Positions 37,841 to 46,227 of a DNA stretch of 64,000 nt are shown one piece after another (the stretch's first letter is position 1; the number at the start of each line of letters is the position of its first letter). Origin of the DNA: Candidatus Gastranaerophilales bacterium (GTDB lineage Bacteria > Cyanobacteriota > Vampirovibrionia > Gastranaerophilales > Gastranaerophilaceae); assembly GCA_910587815.1 (NCBI GenBank), contig CAJUNK010000008.1:1-64000 (forward strand). Reading direction: 5' to 3'. Below the pieces are notes generated by a model. That model was not told where the DNA came from. It was given only the letters and a program-made list of their open reading frames with translations, and ran no database searches. A program made the position numbers and the translations under genes.

Positions 37841-37958
37841 ATAGGGGGAAGCCCCAAAGAAATACCACTTCTTCGAAGCTTCACTTAGTACCCTATGATT
37901 TACATTTTAGATGCTACTATGAATAGCGTTGCTACGATTAGTAGCATTATTATTTTGT
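37841..37958 (+). ncRNA. Predicted antisense RNA to peptide copy 2
   Basis: It starts after TATAAT, opens with a GGGG-AAG-CCCC hairpin (37843-37855), carries ACTTAGTACCCTA (37883-37895), and would end at the hairpin ATGCTACTA (37911-37919)/TAGTAGCAT (37939-37947) followed by TATTATTTTGTT. The CTTAGTA segment is complementary both to the 3' end of the peptide mRNA and to the ACUAAG loop in its 5' leader. Confidence 0.55.
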
Positions 37959-37965
37959 TAATCAT
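37900..37965 (-). CDS. 21-residue hydrophobic peptide, type I toxin-like (copy 2)
   Basis: It encodes MINK, the run IIMLLIVATLFIVA and the end SKM: a single membrane helix with a basic N-terminus. The ribosome site AAAGGAGGG (plus-strand 37983-37975) is nine bases from the ATG and very strong, but it lies in a predicted hairpin in which UUCCAC pairs with GUGGAA next to it and the outer CCC pairs with GGG. The apical loop holds UUUUACUAAGGAAAU, also present in the other two copies. Inside the gene lies the nine-base-pair hairpin ATGCTACTA/TAGTAGCAT. The copy sits between the glycosyltransferase gene and the divergent GGDEF gene. Confidence 0.62.
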   Translation of the reverse strand: MINKIIMLLIVATLFIVASKM

Positions 37966-38057
37966 AGTTTTCTACCCTCCTTTCCACAATTTCCTTAGTA
38001 AAACGTGTGTGGAAGGAAAGGGCAAATACCACCCTGCAAACACTGATTTGCAAAGCA

Positions 38058-38065
38058 ATTGTAAC
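38058..38065 (-). promoter_or_regulatory. Possible extended -10 for peptide copy 2
   Basis: On the minus strand TGTTACAAT is an extended -10 element (TGnTAnAAT) that would start the mRNA near 38050, giving a leader of about 85 bases. No clear -35 is visible. Confidence 0.4.
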
Positions 38066-38116
38066 ATAAATAACTTTTCACATACTCCCCTAAAATTCTT
38101 AAATTCCCTTAATAAC

Positions 38117-38146
38117 TTGAAAAAAAATTAAAAAAAGTTGTATAAT
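38117..38146 (+). promoter_or_regulatory. Promoter for a leaderless GGDEF mRNA
   Basis: TTGAAA (38117-38122), 18 bp, TATAAT (38141-38146). The ATG at 38154 starts exactly seven bases after the -10 box, so the transcript probably begins at or next to the start codon. Confidence 0.6.
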
Positions 38147-38153
38147 AAAGGGC

Positions 38154-40067
38154 ATGGGACTTTTTGATTGGATTAAAAATTCCGGCGAAAAATTAAGACG
38201 GGTTGAAGACAAAATTTATCAACAAAGGACAGATTTTGTTGAAATATATCAGCGAAACCTTGCCCTTGAAAAAGAAATTGCACAAAGAACAGAAGAGTTG
38301 CACAAAGCAAACCAAACGCTTCTTACATTGGAACATGTTTGGGATATGATGAACTCTTCAAGGCCATTATCTAGCGTACTAGAAACAATAGTATCCAGCC
38401 TTCATGGAGAATTTCGTTATCTATACAGTTGTATTATTCAAAAGCAACTTGATACAAAAGGTGAATTTTTTGCATTTAAAACATATCTTCAAAATGAATT
38501 CTCAATGAAATTGGATAATTGTATAAAAACTCCTCTTTTTGAAACAAGAATCAGCATAGGCAAGGATACCTCATTATACGAAGCTATAGAAAATAAAAAA
38601 TTTAAGTTTTACCCTATTGATGAAAATATTTTTAAATTACTTTTCCCGGAAAACTACTTCCCGGAAATGGTTGAAGAATTCAAAAAAACCACCTGCGCAA
38701 AATCCTTTATGATGCTTCCTATAGTTTCAAAAGAATTTACAGGGTTTTTGGCTGTATTTTCTCCAAGAGAAGAACCTAAAGAATCAGAAGTTAATTTCTT
38801 AAATTTATTTGCCCGTCAAATTGAACTTGCAATTACAATTGCAAATCTTTTTGAAACAGTAAAAAAACAGGCTGTAACGGACCCTTTAACAGAATTATTT
38901 AATAGAAGATTTTATGAAGATGCACTTGCGCGTGAAGCAAAAAGAGCATTAAGGCTAAATCAGCCCTTTACATTAATTTCTCTTGATTTAGACAAATTAA
39001 AACACATAAATGATATGCACGGACATGCCGCAGGAGATGCTGCAATTAAAACCGTGGCAAATGTTATCACTAAAAATTCCCGTTCTGTCGATGTGCCATC
39101 CAGGGTGGGCGGGGAAGAATTTACAATCATTCTTCCTGGCGTTGATACAAATGGCGGTCTTATCGCAGCAGAAAGAATAAGGGCATCTCTTGAAGCAGAA
39201 CATGTTGAAAGTGTAGGCAAAATAACTGCAAGCATTGGTGTTGCCACATTTATTGAACAAACATCAAATTTAGATGAATTAACAGATATTGCAGATAAGG
39301 CTATGTATTTTGCAAAACAAAACGGTAGAAACCAGGTAAAACTGGCTGAAACAGAAGGTGAAGTATCATGGCAGAATGTGGCAATAGATGCATTTGTACA
39401 AATTTTAGATAATCATAAAATTCCATTTAGCGCTTCTATGGCAGAAGATTTATCTCAAAAATTGCAAACAAAGCAGAAAAAAGCAAGCGGAGATTCTACA
39501 AAAGATTTATTATACAAAGTTGTGGATACAATTTCTAAAAGCTATGCTCCGCAGCATCAAGAAGGAATTACAAAATCTAAAGTGCAGCTTGCATCTGCAA
39601 TTGCAAAAAGATTTGAATTATCAAAAGCAGATGTAGATAAATTAAAAATTGCGATGCTTTTATATGATATAGGCAACATTATGCTGCCAAATGATTTATT
39701 GAAAAAAACATCCCCATTAACCGATGAAGAAAAAGAAACTATAACAAAGCACCCAATCTATGCAGCACAAGAGATTTTAAAACCCATAAGCCACATTTCA
39801 AACATCATTCCAATTATAGAACACCATCATGAAAGCTGGGATGGAACAGGGTATCCAAGCAAGAAAAAAGGGGATGATATTCCTTTAATTTCACAAATAA
39901 TTTTAATTGTAGATTCATATTTTGCAATGATTTCAGATAGGCCATATCGCAAAGCATATTCTGAAAATGAAGCGGTAGAAGAGATTAAAAAATCCCGTGG
40001 CAAAAAATATTCTGAAGAATTAACTGATGAATTCATTCACAGCATTGAAGATTTAAAAAGAATGTAA
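38154..40067 (+). CDS. GAF-GGDEF-HD-GYP signalling protein
   Basis: A 637-residue cytoplasmic protein. A coiled-coil (residues 10-55) leads to a GAF-like sensor (about 60-235). A diguanylate cyclase domain follows (DPLTELFNRRFYEDAL, then RVGGEEFTIILPG with the active-site GGEEF). A C-terminal HD-GYP-like phosphodiesterase domain (from about 440) has EHHHESWDGTGYPSKKKGDD intact, but the HDIGK motif reads YDIGN, so the metal-binding His is lost and hydrolysis is doubtful. It would make c-di-GMP and perhaps bind it. It is apparently leaderless (see promoter 38117). No input partner is adjacent. Confidence 0.9.
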   Translation: MGLFDWIKNSGEKLRRVEDKIYQQRTDFVEIYQRNLALEKEIAQRTEELHKANQTLLTLEHVWDMMNSSRPLSSVLETIVSSLHGEFRYLYSCIIQKQLDTKGEFFAFKTYLQNEFSMKLDNCIKTPLFETRISIGKDTSLYEAIENKKFKFYPIDENIFKLLFPENYFPEMVEEFKKTTCAKSFMMLPIVSKEFTGFLAVFSPREEPKESEVNFLNLFARQIELAITIANLFETVKKQAVTDPLTELFNRRFYEDALAREAKRALRLNQPFTLISLDLDKLKHINDMHGHAAGDAAIKTVANVITKNSRSVDVPSRVGGEEFTIILPGVDTNGGLIAAERIRASLEAEHVESVGKITASIGVATFIEQTSNLDELTDIADKAMYFAKQNGRNQVKLAETEGEVSWQNVAIDAFVQILDNHKIPFSASMAEDLSQKLQTKQKKASGDSTKDLLYKVVDTISKSYAPQHQEGITKSKVQLASAIAKRFELSKADVDKLKIAMLLYDIGNIMLPNDLLKKTSPLTDEEKETITKHPIYAAQEILKPISHISNIIPIIEHHHESWDGTGYPSKKKGDDIPLISQIILIVDSYFAMISDRPYRKAYSENEAVEEIKKSRGKKYSEELTDEFIHSIEDLKRM

Positions 40068-40165
40068 AATTCAGTTAAATTTTATTAAGTTTTGTTTAAC
40101 TAAAGCAAAATACTTTAAGACAAAATCTCTCAAAGCAGAATTCTTTGAAGTAAACTTGTTAAAAT

Positions 40166-41527
40166 TTAATCTTCATCTCTTTTTATGGGGTTTTTAAACC
40201 TTGTTGTAGAGCCTTGGAATAATAAATCAAATTCGCCTGTAGGACCGTTTCTTTGTTTTGCAATAATGATTTTGGCCTTATTTTTTACTTCAGGATTTTC
40301 CTTATCGTAATATTCTTCCCTGTAAATAAACATTACAACATCAGCATCCTGCTCTATCGCACCAGATTCCCTCAAATCTGAAAGCATAGGTTTTTTATCG
40401 CCCCTATCTTCTACCTTACGGGATAATTGCGAAAGCGCAATAATTGGCACATTTAATTCTCTTGCTAAAGATTTTAAACCCCTTGAAATTGATGAAATCT
40501 GCTGGGTTCTATCTTGTGAACTCCTGTCTTCAATTAATTGCAGATAATCTATTACAATAAGCCCAAGGTCTGGATAATTCATCTTTAATCTGCGGCATTT
40601 TGCACGGATATCTGAAACGCTGACCCCTGCTGTATCATCAATTAATAACGGTGCAAGATGCAAATCGTTCAAAATTGCAGAAATTTTCTGCCATTCAGCA
40701 GGCTGCAATTCCCCTGTTCTTGCCCTTTGCGCGTCAATTTCAGCTTCCGCACACAAAACCCTTTGGGTTAATTGAATTTTTGACATTTCAAGAGAAAATA
40801 TTGCAACAGGCACTTTTGAACGTATTGCAACATTTTGTGCAATATTTAGGGCAAAGGCCGTTTTTCCCATTGAAGGACGCGCTGCTAAAATTAATAAATC
40901 TGATTTTTGGAACCCTGCTGTCATTGCATCAAGTTCATAAAAACCGCTTGGAACCCCGGTATAAGAACCTTTATTAGAACATCTGTATTCTAATTGTTCC
41001 ATAGTTTCATATAAAAGGCTGCTTAGTGCTTCCATTTGGGAAGATGATTTTTGCTGGGCAATTTCAAAGATTAATTTTTCTGCCATCTCAAGTGAAATTT
41101 TAGATTCAGAATTTTTAAAAGTTTCTTCAATAATAGCGCTGCCTGCTGTGATTAATTGCCTTTTTGTGGCATTTTCTTTAATAATATTTGCATAATATTC
41201 AACGTTTGATGTTAACATCGTATCCATCATCAAATCGTTTAGATATTCTCTGCCACCAATATTTTCAAGCTGATTTTTGGCGCTGAAATATTCACCCACA
41301 GAAAGCGCGTCCACAGGCTTGTTTTGATTGTATAAATTAAACATGGCCTCATAGATAAGGCGGTTTTTGGGGTTATAAAAACTTTCAGGCGTTAAAATTT
41401 CAACCACTCTGTTTAGAACATCGCCAGAATTTATTAAGATAGCACCAAGAACAGATTCTTCCGCTTCTAAATTATGAGGGGGGAGCTTTTTGGTTATTTT
41501 TTTATTGGCATCAAGTTCCATTACCAT
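40166..41527 (-). CDS. dnaB: Replicative DNA helicase DnaB
   Basis: A 453-residue RecA-fold hexameric helicase. The N-terminal domain has LPPHNLEAEESVLGAILI and FYNPKNRLIYEAMFNLYNQN. The C-terminal motor has Walker A LAARPSMGKTAFALNIAQN, Walker B LIVIDYLQLIEDRS, LAREL NVPIIALSQLSRKVE and SGAIEQDADVVMFIYRE. It unwinds DNA ahead of the replication fork. GGGAGGGAT precedes the ATG; a second in-frame ATG two codons later is an alternative. It is monocistronic here. Confidence 0.95.
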   Translation of the reverse strand: MVMELDANKKITKKLPPHNLEAEESVLGAILINSGDVLNRVVEILTPESFYNPKNRLIYEAMFNLYNQNKPVDALSVGEYFSAKNQLENIGGREYLNDLMMDTMLTSNVEYYANIIKENATKRQLITAGSAIIEETFKNSESKISLEMAEKLIFEIAQQKSSSQMEALSSLLYETMEQLEYRCSNKGSYTGVPSGFYELDAMTAGFQKSDLLILAARPSMGKTAFALNIAQNVAIRSKVPVAIFSLEMSKIQLTQRVLCAEAEIDAQRARTGELQPAEWQKISAILNDLHLAPLLIDDTAGVSVSDIRAKCRRLKMNYPDLGLIVIDYLQLIEDRSSQDRTQQISSISRGLKSLARELNVPIIALSQLSRKVEDRGDKKPMLSDLRESGAIEQDADVVMFIYREEYYDKENPEVKNKAKIIIAKQRNGPTGEFDLLFQGSTTRFKNPIKRDED

Positions 41528-41650
41528 TTTTTAAAATATCCCTCCCACTTTCTTCAGATTTTATTCTAAAATAAACCCACATGACATGCAATGTAATAAT
41601 GTATATTTCTATGATATCTTAATGAAAGATTATCTCTTGGAATCGTCATT

Positions 41651-42034
41651 TTGAAAGATTATAAAAACATTGAAAATTTTATTGGTGATGGCAGAAATTT
41701 TGTTTCCATCATTAAAAACTTGCATCCAAATATAAGTAAAATAAAGCTTGTTGAATTTGCACGAAAATATTTTAATAAAAGCATTTTAAACAGATGTTAT
41801 TTTGTTGGATATTTAAATTCAAAGCAATTAAACTTATTAAATACCGAGACTTCTTCTGTTTATTTTTCTTTGGATAGCATAATTAAAAATATGATACAAC
41901 ATTCTGAAATTAGTGCTTGTGATTATAAAAATATCGACATAATTTTAAAAAAACCCGATAAAATTGCCTTATCTAAATCAAATTTAAACAGTATCATATT
42001 ATTTAAAAAAACAATAAATATTATCAGGCAGTAA
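41651..42034 (+). CDS. Hypothetical protein, TTG start
   Basis: A 127-residue protein with no recognised domain. It is lysine/asparagine/isoleucine-rich (KDYKNIENFIGDGRNFVSII, KIKLVEFARKYFNKSILNRC) and predicted alpha/beta, with two Cys. The TTG at 41651 is the first plausible start; the ribosome site is poor. Codon use is close to its neighbours, but low-complexity AT-rich reading frames of this length could occur by chance. Confidence 0.4.
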   Translation: MKDYKNIENFIGDGRNFVSIIKNLHPNISKIKLVEFARKYFNKSILNRCYFVGYLNSKQLNLLNTETSSVYFSLDSIIKNMIQHSEISACDYKNIDIILKKPDKIALSKSNLNSIILFKKTINIIRQ

Positions 42035-42112
42035 TAAAAACAACCAAAAACAAAAAAGAAAATTTTCTTACATCTTTTAGAAATTTAAGTGAAAAAGAAT
42101 TTAATAAATATT

Positions 42113-42203
42113 AAAAAAGAGAACCCTTACTATGTGGACTTAGCTTCCCCACTGTTGCCTGTTGGCTGCGGTCGCAAGATTTACCGTGTCAAAGAGTTCT
42201 CTT
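42113..42203 (-). ncRNA. Unassigned small structured RNA with its own promoter
   Basis: The minus-strand promoter TTGAAA (42239-42234), 18 bp, TATAAT (42215-42210) starts a transcript near 42203. Its ends GAGAACUCUU and AAGGGUUCUC form a ten-base-pair terminal stem that is followed by UUUUUU, making stem and terminator one. The inside (GACACGGUAAAUC, CUUGCGACCGCAGCC, AACAGGCAACAGUGGGGAAG) is GC-richer than the surroundings and can form further short hairpins. I do not recognise the family: no tRNA, SRP, 6S or known riboswitch motif is seen. The length is about 91 nt. Confidence 0.6.
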
Positions 42204-42209
42204 AATATA

Positions 42210-42239
42210 ATTATATCATGCATTTTTACTATTTTTCAA
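42210..42239 (-). promoter_or_regulatory. Promoter of the 91-nt RNA
   Basis: TTGAAA, 18 bp, TATAAT on the minus strand; the transcript start would coincide with the base of the terminal stem of the RNA. Confidence 0.6.
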
Positions 42240-42249
42240 GATATAAAGC

Positions 42250-42322
42250 AAAAAAAAGGAACCGATCTCCTCAGTTCCACTGTATTGCCATCACCAGTTA
42301 GATATAAATTGCATAAATATTG
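42250..42322 (-). ncRNA. Second small RNA in tandem, terminator-ended
   Basis: The minus-strand promoter TTGAAA (42358-42353), 18 bp, TATAAA (42334-42329) gives a start near 42322. The transcript reads AACUGGUGAUGGCAAUACAG, then the hairpin GGAAC (42278-42274)/GUUCC (42262-42258) and eight U residues (42257-42250). CUGGUGAUGGCAAUACAGUGG loosely resembles the 5' arm of 5S rRNA, but the rest does not, so it is not a 5S gene. No peptide with a ribosome site is evident. Confidence 0.5.
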
Positions 42323-42453
42323 TGTTTCTTTATAGTTCAATACTAGATTATTTTTCAAATTTTTGTAATTATCCCTTCGTTAGAAATTTATCATACTAAA
42401 GTATAAAATTTAATGATATAATTCAATGTGAAAACACAAGGAAACTGCCTAAA

Positions 42454-44823
42454 ATGTCTACCGCAGATACTGAAACCATAATAACACTAGATAAACTTGG
42501 AATTAAAAAAAGCGCCATTGTGCATTCTGTTGATTGCGAAGATGAGGCTCTAAGGTCTCATATTCTTGATATGGGGCTTACACCAGGTGTTAAGGTGCAT
42601 CTTATTAAAACAGCCCCTATGGGAGACCCGCTTGAAATCAGGCTTCGCGGGTATGAATTAACATTAAGGAAAGCAGATGCTGCAAAAATTAAAGTCACAA
42701 ATATTAATAATGACACATCCCCTGCAAGAAAAAATATCGAATTTTCATCAATCGAACACTCAAAAATAGGGGAAAGCGAAACTTATGAATATAGAAAAAA
42801 TAAAAAGCCAAAAGAAACCATAACACTTGCACTTGCAGGTAATCAAAACTGCGGTAAAACAACTCTTTTTAATAAATTAACAGGTTCAAATCAGCATGTG
42901 GGAAATTTCCCTGGTGTAACTGTGGATAAAACAGATGGGGTTTTAAAAAAATATAAAGGCGTTACAATAACAGATTTACCTGGCATTTATTCTCTTTCAC
43001 CATATTCAAATGAAGAAATTGTGACAAGAAATTTTATTTTAAAAGAAAAACCTGATGGAATAATAAACATAATTGATGCTACAAACATTGAAAGAAATTT
43101 GTTTTTAACCCTGCAATTAATTGAACTAAACGTTCCTATGGTAATTGCATTAAATATGATGGATGAATTTACAAATTCAGGCGGCAGCATTGATATAAAC
43201 GGGCTTGAACATCAATTAGGCATTCCTGTAATTCCAATTTCTGCACTAAAAAATGAAGGCATAGGTGAATTAACAGAACATGCCATAAATGTTGCAAAAT
43301 ATGAAGAACATCCTCATAGGCTGGATTTTTGTACACCAAATAGCGGCAAAGAAGGCGCTATTCATAGATGTGTCCATTCAATTTTACACATAATTGAAGA
43401 CCATGCAAAAACAGCAGATATTCCTTTGCGCTTTGCCGCATCAAAACTTGTCGAAAAAGACGCTTTAATTATTGAAGCGCTGAACCTTGATAATAATGAT
43501 ATGGAATCATGCAATCAGATAATAAAGCAGATGGAAAATGATGTATGTCTTGATAACCGTGCTGCAATGTGCGATATGAGGTTCAATTTTATTGAAAATT
43601 TGTGCAATAAATTTGTATCAAAACCGGATGAAACCCTTGAATATAAAATGTCCCGTTCTATTGATAAAATTTTAACGGGAAAATATACGGCTCTTGCCTC
43701 ATTTTTCCTTATTTTAGGTGGAATTTTCTACGTAACATTCGGACACATAGGAATGTTCTTATCCGATTGTATGGAAAATATTGTAAATATTGTCACAAAC
43801 CTGATAGATAAAGGCCTTTCCCTTTGGGGTGTAAATGAAACTGTTCATTCTTTAATAATAGATGGTGTTTGCACAGGTGTTGGCAGTGTTTTAAGCTTTC
43901 TGCCTGTAATTGTAATTTTATTTTTCTTCCTCTCCATCCTCGAAGACACAGGCTATATGGCACGTGTAGCGTTTTTTATGGATAAGATTTTAAGAAAAAT
44001 AGGTTTATCTGGAAGAAGTTTTGTGCCTATGCTGATTGGTTTTGGTTGCTCTGTACCTGCAATTATGGCAACAAGAACTCTGCCTTCAGAACGTGACCGT
44101 AAACTTACAATATTTTTAACCCCTTTTATGAGCTGTTCTGCAAAACTTCCTATCTATGCGCTTTTTGCAGGTGCATTTTTTGCACAAAATCAAATTGAAG
44201 TAATAATTGGGCTTTATTTAATAGGAATTTTAGTTGGCATAATTTTTGCATACATTGTAAAAATCTTTGTTTCAAAGGAAGAAGCGGTACCTTTTGTGAT
44301 GGAGTTGCCAAATTATCGTATGCCAAGTATGCAAAACGTTTACAGGCTAATTTACTATAAGGCAAAAGGATTTATTACAAAGGCTTTTACAATTATTTTC
44401 TTTGCCACAATTATAGTTTGGTTTTTAGAAAATTTTGATTACAGGCTGAATTTGGTATCAGACCCTTCAACCAGCTTGCTTGCAGGGCTTGGCACCTTTA
44501 TTTTGCCAATATTTAAACCATTAGGGATTGATGATTGGAGAATAGCAACTGCATTTATTACAGGTTTTATGGCAAAAGAAAGCATGGTAAGCACGCTAAC
44601 TGTGCTTGTAGGAGATGTTTCAAAGCTTCCTGAAATATTTACAAAGCTTACAGCGTTTGTATTTTTGGTATTTTCACTGCTTTATACTCCATGTATTGCA
44701 GCAATAGCAACCGTTAAAAGGGAATTAAGCAAGCGATATGCCTTCTTTGTGGTAGTTTTGCAGTGTTCAATAGCCTGGATTACAGCATTTATAGTATATA
44801 CAATAGGAAAGAATTTTATTTAA
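42454..44823 (+). CDS. feoB: FeoA-FeoB fusion, ferrous iron transporter
   Basis: A 789-residue fusion. Residues 20-90 are a FeoA-type SH3-like domain (DEALRSHILDMGLTPGVKVH, GDPLEIRLRGYELTLRKADA). From about 125, the FeoB G domain has G1 LAGNQNCGKTTLFNKLTGSN, FPGVTVDKTDG, G3 DLPGIYSLSPYS and G4 ALNMMDEF. The membrane part has the two Gate repeats (LSFLPVIVILFFFLSILEDT; MSCSAKLPIYALFAG) and GRSFVPMLIGFGCSVPAIMA. It imports Fe2+ across the inner membrane with GTP. The fusion makes a separate FeoA unnecessary. It is followed after three bases by radA. Confidence 0.93.
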   Translation: MSTADTETIITLDKLGIKKSAIVHSVDCEDEALRSHILDMGLTPGVKVHLIKTAPMGDPLEIRLRGYELTLRKADAAKIKVTNINNDTSPARKNIEFSSIEHSKIGESETYEYRKNKKPKETITLALAGNQNCGKTTLFNKLTGSNQHVGNFPGVTVDKTDGVLKKYKGVTITDLPGIYSLSPYSNEEIVTRNFILKEKPDGIINIIDATNIERNLFLTLQLIELNVPMVIALNMMDEFTNSGGSIDINGLEHQLGIPVIPISALKNEGIGELTEHAINVAKYEEHPHRLDFCTPNSGKEGAIHRCVHSILHIIEDHAKTADIPLRFAASKLVEKDALIIEALNLDNNDMESCNQIIKQMENDVCLDNRAAMCDMRFNFIENLCNKFVSKPDETLEYKMSRSIDKILTGKYTALASFFLILGGIFYVTFGHIGMFLSDCMENIVNIVTNLIDKGLSLWGVNETVHSLIIDGVCTGVGSVLSFLPVIVILFFFLSILEDTGYMARVAFFMDKILRKIGLSGRSFVPMLIGFGCSVPAIMATRTLPSERDRKLTIFLTPFMSCSAKLPIYALFAGAFFAQNQIEVIIGLYLIGILVGIIFAYIVKIFVSKEEAVPFVMELPNYRMPSMQNVYRLIYYKAKGFITKAFTIIFFATIIVWFLENFDYRLNLVSDPSTSLLAGLGTFILPIFKPLGIDDWRIATAFITGFMAKESMVSTLTVLVGDVSKLPEIFTKLTAFVFLVFSLLYTPCIAAIATVKRELSKRYAFFVVVLQCSIAWITAFIVYTIGKNFI

Positions 44824-44826
44824 TTT

Positions 44827-46227
44827 ATGGCAAAAGTAAAATCAAAATGGGTATGTCAAAATTGCGGCTATGAAACAGTCTCATACCTTGGCAGATGCCC
44901 GGACTGCGGCAATTTTTCAACATTCACCGAGGAAATTTCAACCCAAAAAATAGAAATTAAAACAAATTCACCCTCAAATGCTATCGCAGGCTCACTTGTA
45001 TCAAGCGATTTAGGGTACAGTAAAATTGATGAAATAAAGCTTGATGAAACTATAAGAATAAAAACAAAAATTGAGGAGCTGGACAGGGTTTTAGGCGGCG
45101 GTTTTGTGGAAGGCAGCCTTGTGCTTTTGGCAGGAGACCCAGGAATAGGCAAATCCACCCTTGTTCTACAGGCAGCAAAAAACATCGGGGATTTTGGTAA
45201 AAAGATTTTATACATCTGTGCAGAAGAATCCCCAAGCCAGGTAAAACTGCGCGCACAAAGACTTTGTGCTAATTCAGAAAATTTGTACGTCACAGCGCAA
45301 AATTGTTTAGAAGAAATTTCAAATCAGATAGAAGATTTGAAGCCTGATTTTTTGGTTGTGGATAGTATTCAATCTGTCTTTAGCGCCCAAATAACAAGCT
45401 CATCAGGTACGGTTTCACAAATTAGGGAATGTACAAATATTTTAATGCGCCTAGCAAAGTTAAAAAACCTGACCACCATTGTGATAGGACATGTGACAAA
45501 GGAAGGAAATATCGCAGGACCAAAGGTTTTAGAACACATGGTAGATTGCGTGATAAATTTTGAAGGAGATAAATTCAGAACCTACAGAATGCTTAGAAGC
45601 ATTAAAAACCGTTTTGGCCCAACAAGCGAGGTGGGCGTTTTTTCAATGAATGACGATGGTTTATCTGAAATTAAAAACCCTTCTGAAATGTTTTTATCCG
45701 AAAAAGGGGGTGAAAATTGCCCAGGCTGTACAGTTATTGCAACTATTGAAGGCACGCGCTGCCTGCTTTTAGAGGTTCAGGCGCTTGTTGGAAACACTCC
45801 ATACCCAAGCCCCAGACGCGTTGCACGCGGGGTAGAATATAATAGATTACTGCAAATCCTTGCTGTGCTTGAAAAAAGAGTGGGATTAAACCTCTCAAAA
45901 CAGGATGTTTATATAAACGTAATTGGCGGGGTGGATATTATAGAACCTGCGGCAGATTTAGGAATTGCAATGGCAGTTTTGGCCTGTGTACGTGATGTTT
46001 GCTGTAAAAATGACCTTGTAATAATTGGCGAAATTGGTCTCTCAGGCGAAGTCCGGCCGGTTGATAACCTTGAAAAACGCTTAAAAGAAGCACAAAAACT
46101 GGGTTTCAAAGAAGCCATTATCCCAAAAATCAGCTCCGGCACCGTATTAAAACAAATTCAAAACCTGAAAATAAAAACTATACAAGTATCTAAGGTAATG
46201 GATGCCATCACAAAAGCAATGGTGTAA
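44827..46227 (+). CDS. radA: DNA repair protein RadA
   Basis: A 466-residue RadA/Sms. It has the N-terminal four-cysteine zinc finger WVCQNCGYETVSYLGRCPDC, Walker A LLAGDPGIGKSTLVLQ, the KNRFG motif RSIKNRFGPTSEVG, and a C-terminal Lon-like domain (YNRLLQILAVLEKRVGLNLS, EIGLSGEVRPVDNLEKRL). RadA is a branch-migrating ATPase that processes recombination intermediates together with RecA (gene at 52089). It lies three bases after feoB; co-transcription is likely but functionally unrelated. Confidence 0.95.
   Translation: MAKVKSKWVCQNCGYETVSYLGRCPDCGNFSTFTEEISTQKIEIKTNSPSNAIAGSLVSSDLGYSKIDEIKLDETIRIKTKIEELDRVLGGGFVEGSLVLLAGDPGIGKSTLVLQAAKNIGDFGKKILYICAEESPSQVKLRAQRLCANSENLYVTAQNCLEEISNQIEDLKPDFLVVDSIQSVFSAQITSSSGTVSQIRECTNILMRLAKLKNLTTIVIGHVTKEGNIAGPKVLEHMVDCVINFEGDKFRTYRMLRSIKNRFGPTSEVGVFSMNDDGLSEIKNPSEMFLSEKGGENCPGCTVIATIEGTRCLLLEVQALVGNTPYPSPRRVARGVEYNRLLQILAVLEKRVGLNLSKQDVYINVIGGVDIIEPAADLGIAMAVLACVRDVCCKNDLVIIGEIGLSGEVRPVDNLEKRLKEAQKLGFKEAIIPKISSGTVLKQIQNLKIKTIQVSKVMDAITKAMV

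Noticed and set aside
42250..42322. 5S rRNA gene
   Set aside because: Only about 20 bases of the 5' arm look similar; the remaining conserved 5S blocks are absent and the unit is too short.
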